Source of the DNA: Monodelphis domestica
Lineage: Eukaryota; Chordata; Mammalia; Didelphimorphia; Didelphidae
Direction of reading: 5' to 3'
Assembly: GCF_027887165.1 (NCBI RefSeq)
Contig: NC_077232.1
Location: 16,131,755-16,195,754, forward strand
Length of the DNA stretch: 64,000 nucleotides
The notes under the pieces are model-generated. The model made no database searches. It saw only the letters and a program-made list of their open reading frames with translations, and was not told the DNA's origin. Shown here piece after piece: positions 22,501 to 31,500 of this stretch; position 1 is the stretch's first letter; every line of letters begins with the position of its first letter. A program made the position numbers and the translations under genes.

Positions 22501-25500
22501 TCCTCCTTGCCAAGAAGAAATAAAGCTCCGGGAGGCAGGGCTATTATTGGCTTCATTTCACAGATGAGAAAACTGAGACTGAGATGAAGTTCAGTGAGGT
22601 GAGCAGGGTCACACAGCTAGGAAGGGCCCTGGGGCAGATGTACAATCAGTTTTCCTTACTCTGAGTACACAACTATATGTCACCACCACACTGACACTTA
22701 GTCGGCATTCCTAGGTTGACAAAGTACTTGGAATATGCTCTGCCATAGAATGCTCATAACCCTCCTGTGAGATCACTAGTATAGACATGGCTAATCCTAT
22801 TTTACAGGAAAGGAAACTGAGGTTCAGAAAACTTAGGCTATGGGCACATAGATATGAAGCAGCAAAGGCAGGATCTTCAGCCACAGCTCTTCTCAGTCCC
22901 AGTCCAAAAGTCCAAAGGAGGAAGTTCTGAAAGGTGACGTTGGTGGTAGGAAAGGGATCAGTTATGAGGGAATTTGTGATTGTGTGAGCAACTCTGGGGT
23001 CAGAAAAGGAAGAAGAAACTTTGAGATCAGCCTAAGTTCCTCTACAAATGCCTCAGTGGCAGGGAAGCAATGTTGAGAGGAGGTATTCACAGCAACGGTC
23101 AGGATGCTCCAGGAGCAAACAGAGAGGGCAAAGAACAAAGATGATGGAGTCCAGGCCACTGGAGGTGGAAACATCCAATTTCACATGTAGGAGCAGCAGG
23201 AAATTCCATAGGTGGGAATCTTGATTCATGGAGAACAGAAGAGAAGTAGTTTGGTACTCCCATTCCCATCTCTTTTCCTTCTCTCCTCTTCTCTTGTAAT
23301 GACCCTATTTCCCAGCATCCATAGGGAGTCTTGGGCAGATTAGTCTTCCTGTGCACCGAAAGGAAAAAGATTTCCTGATATGTTTGCTGATAGTTTGTGA
23401 GCAAAGCCTGAGATATTCAGGGGCCTGGGTGCAAAATGGGGAAGTAGATGTGATCAGTGCATGACTAAGAATGAAAGCGACTGTTAACAAAGAATTTCAG
23501 GAAACCTGAGACAATTTGCTCTTTGTTTCATTGAAAAACAGCCAATGATGGAAGGAGCTTTCTCTGAGGAACAGGGAAGCATGTGTGATATGAGACTGTC
23601 AGGGTGACTTCCAGGTAATGCGGTGGTGTCAGCAGCTCTCCTTTGAAGTAGTTTCTCTCCTCTTTATGCCTCAGTAACTGGTACTTGGGATGGAGAAGGC
23701 ATGAAGATGGTAACCTATAAGACAAACAGGAACCTCATGCATGAGTCACCCAAGGATGAAAAGTAAAGTAATTGTCAGGACAGAAAATCACTGAGAACAT
23801 CACCTTTATGCTGAGTGTTGGCCCTGGCTAAAAAAGACAGGACTGCATTGCATTGTGATGGACCTGGCTGATACTTATTCTGCCTCTTTACTTTCAGCAC
23901 TGCTCTCCTCTCTTTCCACCTCCTTTCTGACTTAGGGCATCCTTTCCCTCAACTCCTCCCACTTTGGCTGCAAGGTCACTCTTACATGGACTGCTCTCTC
24001 TAACTGCCTTCTTTATTCACGCTAAATTCAAAGGTATGACACTAACCCCAAAAAGATAGCCAAACCAATTAATGAGATGAAAAGCTGTGCTCTCAGCCTA
24101 GGTGAAGCATATCTTGGCATTCCCTAAAAGGTCCCCCTCTAGTCCTTTTCAGCAGGTTGTCAATGGATTTGCCTCACACCCTTTCCAGGTAAATACAGTG
24201 TCCCAGAAAGAGACTCTCTACCTTGTGAGGTCATCAAATGGATCAAAGTACTCCTTTGGTTTCTCAATTACTATGGCTTCTCTTTGGAGGCCAGATGGGA
24301 AACCAAAATATCCCTCCCCTCTTCTGATCTTAAGTGGGGTACAGTATCTGCCTAGATGAGGAGTGAACAGTGAATTCTTGATCTAGTAGAGGTGGTGAGA
24401 AAGAAAGAATGAACAGATTTGCATACAGAGTTGTGCCTCTGAGTGCCTGGGGATCCTTGACCTCCTCACTGGTAGCCCCAGAGGAAGGTTGGTCTCTGAC
24501 ACTGGAAATGATGCTTAGGAACGTGGAGGCAGAATCCCAAAATTTCTTAATCATTCTCTCTGAAGAAGTTTTCCTCTTACTAGTCCTTGAGAGGACTCAC
24601 TTGCTGATCCCCCTAGAGAAGTCCTGTGGCACAGTAAAGTAAAGGAGTCACCATTTAACATCAGCTACTCACCCCACTCTGACTACAACAAGTTGCTTTA
24701 CAGCCAAAGCTTGAGACTGCGATGGAGAAGGCAAATTCCAAAATCGCGAGGATCAGCAGAATCACATTGATTCCCTGAAAGAGGGCACAGAGAATGGTGA
24801 GGGAAGGACACAAGGCCCCACTTCTAGCCACTCAGGAAGAAAAAATATATGTACAGGGAAAATTAAAGCTTATTGTTATCCATAGACAAAAATCTAAAAC
24901 ATAACAAGTTCGTTTCCACCTTTAAAGCATAATAAGAATTAGTTATTGTTATTATTTGGATCAATAATAATATCACATTTAAATACATGAAGATCCATAA
25001 AACATGTCCCAGATAACAATCCCATGTGAGGCATCATGAAAGGATGACTGTCTCTATTTTTCAGTTAGCAAACCAAGTTTCAGAAATACAAACTGGTCTG
25101 CCTTTGACTAAACATATTTCCTTCTTTTTTGCCCTAGTTCATATTCCCACTAGGCTGGCATCCATTGAGGTACATCCTGGATGCTCAGCACAATTCTGAT
25201 TGATAAAGGAAAATCTAAACCCTCTAGAAGGTTCTGTCTTGAGTTTAATTACTGTTTCCATTTCACATACAGATTTGATAACTCTGGGGTATTCATTAGT
25301 TAGTTTCCTGTATCCCCCCATCCCACAATGCTCCCTGCAGTCTACACTAAGAATCCCAATCCTAGAAATGCATTTATAACCTCATAATCTTAAACATTTC
25401 CTAGAGAAATGCTTCTTAGCTCAATTTGTTCCTAATCCTAATATTTTGCCTTGAATTTGACATTCTTGAATATCTATCCAAATGACCCTTTCATAATCTT

Positions 25501-28500
25501 TACCTTCCAATCTTGGCCTGCTCTCTCTCTCTCTTCCTAATTGGCTTTGCCCACATCAATTACAGACCAGAAAGAGGCTCATGTTGATCTGCTGGTTATT
25601 TTCTTCCTCCAAAGCTCTTCTCAGCTGAAATTGCATCCTTAAAGACTCCCTTATCTCACCCCCCTCCATCCATCAAAAATGGGATCTCTTCCCTCAAACA
25701 TTTTATAAAGCTTTTTTCACAAATATCTTTTTTCCATCCTTGTCCTGCCCCAAAGAACAAATGAGACAGAGAGTTCCTTGAAAGCAAGAACTCTGGCATT
25801 TCAAAACTTATCTCTGAATCACCTCTGCAGAGCATATTGCCACAAAACAGTGATAAGTGAATATACTCAGATACTCTTTGGTTGACTTGAATTGAATGGG
25901 AATGAACAGGACTGAATGAAAATGTTAATTTCCTCCCATGTTTTGGAATTCTAAGCATTTGCATTTCTGACCCAGATCATAGGAAGATCCAGAAATATGA
26001 AGAAATTTCCTCTTGTTTCCCAACTCAAGCAGATTGCCCTTCCTCAAATGTTCAGACCTCCTCAGGACCCTTGGGTGTCTCTGCTCTGGCCTGTACAGAT
26101 TGGCCATTTCAAACATCCACAGTCATAAGGGGCCACCTCTTGGAAGTACTCACCAGTAAAAGAGTCAAAGCGCAAACACAGGTTTCATGGGAAATTTCAC
26201 GGTAACAAGAAAAATAGAATGAATCAGTCATTGCCAAGTTGATTGATAAAAAGATGATTCCCAGCCCTGCTGCCACTGCACTGACAGTGTTCATTGCTAG
26301 GCTACTTTGGACCTGAAAACAAGGAAGAATTCATTAATCAATCAAGGCATTAACCCATGGGGTTACTACTATGTGTCCAGTCATGTTAGACCCATTTGTG
26401 AATCCAACAAGAGAAAGATACACCTATAGAACAACTGTATGATTATCAATAATATGGAAATAAGTCTTGATCGATGACTCAAGTGAATATGAGGGGGATC
26501 ACATGTTAGTTATGGGGTGGGGGAGATGGGGAAAGAGGAAGGAAAGAAAAGGAAAGAACATGAATCATGTAACCATGGGAAAATATTCTAAAATAATTAA
26601 TGAAATAAAATTTTCGATTTAAAATAAGAACAACTGCTATGTGCTAGAGATTGTGTAAGCCTCTCTAGATAGAAAGAATAATTCCAAAATTGATTGATTC
26701 CTGAGTGCTTCATGTTCTAGTTAATGCAGCATCTGTTTGGGCATCCTTAGTTTTCTTTAAGACAATTAAGAACATTGAGGGAGCTGAAAAATCAGGAGGA
26801 CTCACTATTTCTCCTGATACGGTTACTAGCTTTACCAGGCAGCTATTGGAACAATGATGGTGCAGTCAATAGTGATCCATACCCTCTGTGACCCCAGGTT
26901 GCTAGCTCAGCCATATAGCGTTGGTCAATCAAACATTCTATAGCACAGCTTGGGCATCTGAGGCTCTGTCTTAAGGAACCTTCTGCTTTTCCCTTCCCCT
27001 TCCAGAGGAAATAAAAGAGATCAGAAGTTTCTTCTTCATGAGCTATGAAGAAAGAAGGAATATCACCCACCAGAGTGTTTGTGGTTTTATTCTCTGCAGC
27101 AATGGAGAGGGAGCCAGAGACAAGGAACTGTGGACAGAAAACACAATATATCAGTGACTTAAAACCTTTTTTTCGGTGCCTACTGGGATCACCCTTGCCC
27201 AGCCACTCACTACCTGCCTCTCCCATCCTTCAGAACTTGTCTCTGATGGCTCCATCAGAACCTCTGGATGCCTCCTAAATATTTGGACAAGGAGTAATGC
27301 TCAGGCCTGCCTTCTTTCAATAGGAGAATTTGAATTCAAGTAACTATGTCAAAAATGAAAACAGACTAATGATCTATTGCTTCTCCTTAATGAAAAGTTT
27401 GAGAAGAAATGAGGCATTTCCATGTGTAGGAATCCATCAATGTTTATAATGCCTACATAAACATATTATAAGTCTGTGTGTATGTGCATGTATTTGCTTC
27501 TCTGTGTATTTTTCTTCATGTGGATCCACATGTACAATGAGATTTGGCAATCATTGAAATGAGGGAAAAGTGCTCCCTGTAATATATATTCTGAAACAAC
27601 TTGTCCAATAGTATGGCACTGCTTGAGAGCATGGTATTGTGGTGCATTATGGCTCATTAATTCCTTTACATATAGCTGTTTTCTGGCTGAGAACCTGATT
27701 TGGGAAATGTTGGAAGACTCTATGAGAGCTTTACCTGAAAGAAGAGTGGATTTTTAGAATCTTTAATCAGATCATCAAGTCACTAATTGCTAAGAAACTC
27801 TAATTGGAGGCATCAGAATCTATAGGAGAGAGGAGATGAGAAGAAAGATCTGGACAGAGATGTTCACAATTACATAAAAAAGTGTAGAGATGGTTTTTTG
27901 TTTGATGGTATCAACTGTGAATCTCACAGCTTTTCAGTTCTCCTTGGTTCCAAAACCATTTCCATCCTTTGATTGGAGAGGGTGGACATGAGAACTCCTC
28001 CAACATCATCCTCTCCTACTTAACTAGAGCTCTTCATCAAGGTCCCATAATGAGCATCTTTTCCCCACATTCCCAATTTTCATCTTCATTTTATGTGTTA
28101 CCTTCCCTGTTAGACTACAAACTATTTGAGTGCAGGAACTGTCATCTGTCTCTCTTTGTATCTCTAGCATTACACAAAATAACTGGCACATGAAAGTCCA
28201 TTAAGAAAGATCTGCTGATTGATTGACAAAAGATAAAAAGCAATGCTTCAGATGGAGTCTGAAGGCATAATTATTCTATAGATGCTCACTGAAAGAGACA
28301 TTGCTTTGGGGAAAGATCATCGGAAAAAGCACAATTCTCTCTGCTTTGAAGCCTATTGTCATCTATTGCTGTCTACTTCCTGCTTGAAGGAAACCTCATA
28401 AGGTTGCCTATATTCCAAGAGAGTTCCGTAGATCTCAACAGAGGAAAAAAAAAGAAGCAGAAAAGATGAAAATTCCATCTGCGTTAACATGAGCTAAATT

Positions 28501-31500
28501 GATACAGTTTTGTTTTTATTTTTAAGAAGTAATTTCTTAGTCTCCTAATCAGGGTAGCCATAGGAGAAAGAGCTCAAAATCACTTCCATGGTGCAAAATG
28601 GGAGAATAGGCTCCCATAGCCAAAGAGCTGCAAAGATGACAAGGAGAGGTGATGGCAGAGTTCTTTCGCCCAACAGGTGATGCATGCTACAGACTGTTTC
28701 TTGAAGAGAATAAAAATACCATCAGCGATAATATAGAGTTGAATTGCCCCACATGTGGCTTTCTGCGAGGTTTCCATAAGGGTATGCTCACTCTCTCCAA
28801 TGAATAGTGGCACAAGTTTATGGCTGGACTGTTACATTTTGGTGATTTCATCTCCTGAGTAAATGCTCTGAATATTTTAAAAGTAGGATTATTGCTTTTG
28901 TTTTCTTATTTGATCAATGTTTCCCCCATAGGAACCAATAGTGAGTGATTTTGCAGAATCAAGGAGGACCTTAATTAGGACTTGAGAGATCCAGTTCCAG
29001 ATCATGAGGGTGAATCCACCCTTGAAAGTGGATTATGTCGAGGACTCTGCATGACTTTTTGATAACCACATGGATACTCCTCCGGGAAACCCTGGCCGTT
29101 CAACGTGATAGTAGGTTTGGTTTGTGAACCAGCTCAGAGGGACAAGAATGGTCAGTCTCTCAATCAGGGGACAAAACAGTTTTTTTTAAGAAAAGTATTC
29201 CAAGGTATGTATCATTTTTTAAAAAACCTTACCTTCTATCTTAAAATCAATACTAAGTATTGGTTCCAAGGCAGAAGAGCCATAAAGCCTAGGCAATGGG
29301 GGTTAAGTGACTTGCCCAGGGACACACAGCTAGGAAGTGTCTGAGGCCAGATGGAACCTAGGACCTCCCATCTCTAGGTCTGGCTCTCCATCCACTGAGC
29401 CACCCAGCTGACCCCTTCCATATCATTTTTGAAGGGAAGTAAATTCATAAAGAGCTACTCTATTGACTATCTTAATTATTTTAAATTCAGTCACCAGCAA
29501 TAACTGAATTTCAGCTTTCTCCTTTGTAAAATAGAAATGATAATACAAGTACTATCTGACTTAGAGGGTCTTGTGGTTAGATGATTTTGAAATCTGTAAT
29601 ACTGTAATAATCATTAATCCATATATAATGAAAGCTTATTTCTTTCCAAATATTCATATAATGACATGGTAGAGAGTACTGCCTTTGTTCTAGAAAAATG
29701 AAGGTACAGATTCTACCTCAGCACTCAGTAGCTCTGGGCCCTTCAGTAAGTCACGTTGTGTGTTTGAGCTCTAAAAGTGAGATGAGATGAACAATATGTT
29801 TCATCTCTGTCTTCCAAATTCTATTGGACTTTGAATTGTTGATCGGAGAAAATCTAGATTAGTTTGCCTTGTCACAGACTTGGATACTATGTATCTATGA
29901 ATCTATCTGTCTATCCATCCATCCATTCATCCATCTATCCATCTATCCATCCATCCATCCATCTATCCATCCATTCATCCATCTATCTATCTTATTATCT
30001 ATTATTTGGAATACTACATATAGTAGAATATATATTTATAATATGCATAATATATAGTATTACCATGTATATCATATATTGCCACATTTACATATTAAAT
30101 ATACTATACAATATATGTTGCAAAAACTGCCCTTTCCTACCTACACTCTGGGAAATTACAAATGAGAAACCCTGGGCATGAAGGATATCCTGTAGACATC
30201 TGGATTCCCACCTGTCTCCGAGGAATAAAGGGGAAAAATTCCACATTTCAGAATTAGTTTCACTACTTCTACTCACAAATGCTGTTCCCCAGAATATGTA
30301 GCCAGTGCTGAGAAAAAAACGTTCATGTAGGTAACGTCTCGGTTGAACCAAAATGATAATCATTCCCAAGGCAAAGTTCATCAGGGCGATCATGATCTGG
30401 ACAGTCTAGAAGGGAAAGAAATATTGATGAGCGTAGAGAAGATTTACTCACTTCTCTCTAGAAATGGAGTCAAAGATTCATCTGCCTTTCCCAAATGCTT
30501 TCCTTATATAATCTTTTTGAGTACAAGGAACAGTTCGTACTAACTGACATGTTGCCATTCAGTCATTTTTCAGTTCATGGTGGACTCTGATTCCATTTGG
30601 GGTTTTCTTGACAAAAGTTGTAGAGTGGTTTGTTATTTCTTTCTCCAACCCATTTTATAAATGAGGAAAGTGAGGTAAACAAGTTTAAATAACTTGCCTA
30701 GGGCCACACAGGTAGAAAGTGTGTGAGACCAGAATTCAATTCAGGAAGATGTCTTTCTGACTCCAGGCCCAACATTCTATCCACTTTGCCAAATTCACAT
30801 TTAGGAGATGCCTAATAAATGGTTAACTGATTAATTGCTTGAGATTTCAGGTCCAAGAAAATAGATCATCCCCCAGCTAAAACATCTAGAAATTTGGACA
30901 TGTCCTTTCCAATACCTGACTCAATTTCCTCATCTGTAAAATAAGAATATTACACTAGAAAATCTCTAAAATCCTGTCTAGCTCTTAATCCTAAAATCAC
31001 ATGAGTGCGAGAAAACAAAGCATAGTGGATAGAGAACTTGCTGAAAGATTAAGGAGACCTGGGAGAAGGTCCTACTAATTTGTACATGTACTGCCTCTGT
31101 GGTCCCAGATACATCATTGAAATTCTTACTGACATCTGACAAATTTTTATGATTAAAAATGGCAGGGTTGTTTCCTAACTGTATTTCTGAGAGAAATTTC
31201 CTCACCAAAAGTCCCCTGTAACAATGGAATCATAGCTCCAGATTACAAAACTAATTATTTTTTCTAGTATTTTTATTTGGAAAAAACTAACTATATAATA
31301 CATGATAATAACTGTGGAATTTTTGTAGTTCAGTCAATACTAATTCTTCATGTCTCCATTTTATGGTTTTCTTGACAGAGATATTGGAATGGTTGCCATT
31401 TCCTTTTCCAGATCATTTTACAGTTGAAGAAACTGAGGCAAACAGGGTTAAGTGACTTGCTCAGTGTCTTATAACTAGTAGCCAGATTTGAACTCAAAAG

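Noticed and set aside
24200-24320. Alternative last exon of gene A read after an acceptor near 24357 (ADTVPHL...; another frame gives VIEKPKEYFDPFDDL)
   Set aside because: The attractive VIEKPK frame is out of phase with exon 5 and the in-phase reading has no family resemblance. The 7455-7559 exon fits better, though this stays possible as an alternative tail.
24102-24359. 85-codon plus-strand ORF conserved almost unchanged at 55062-55319
   Set aside because: It lies in the low-divergence tract where all DNA is about 99% alike, has no domain, and is on the strand opposite to the MS4A genes.
29885-30000. Regular ATCC/ATCT repeats resembling an array
   Set aside because: Simple microsatellite with 4-bp units and no spacers; not CRISPR.
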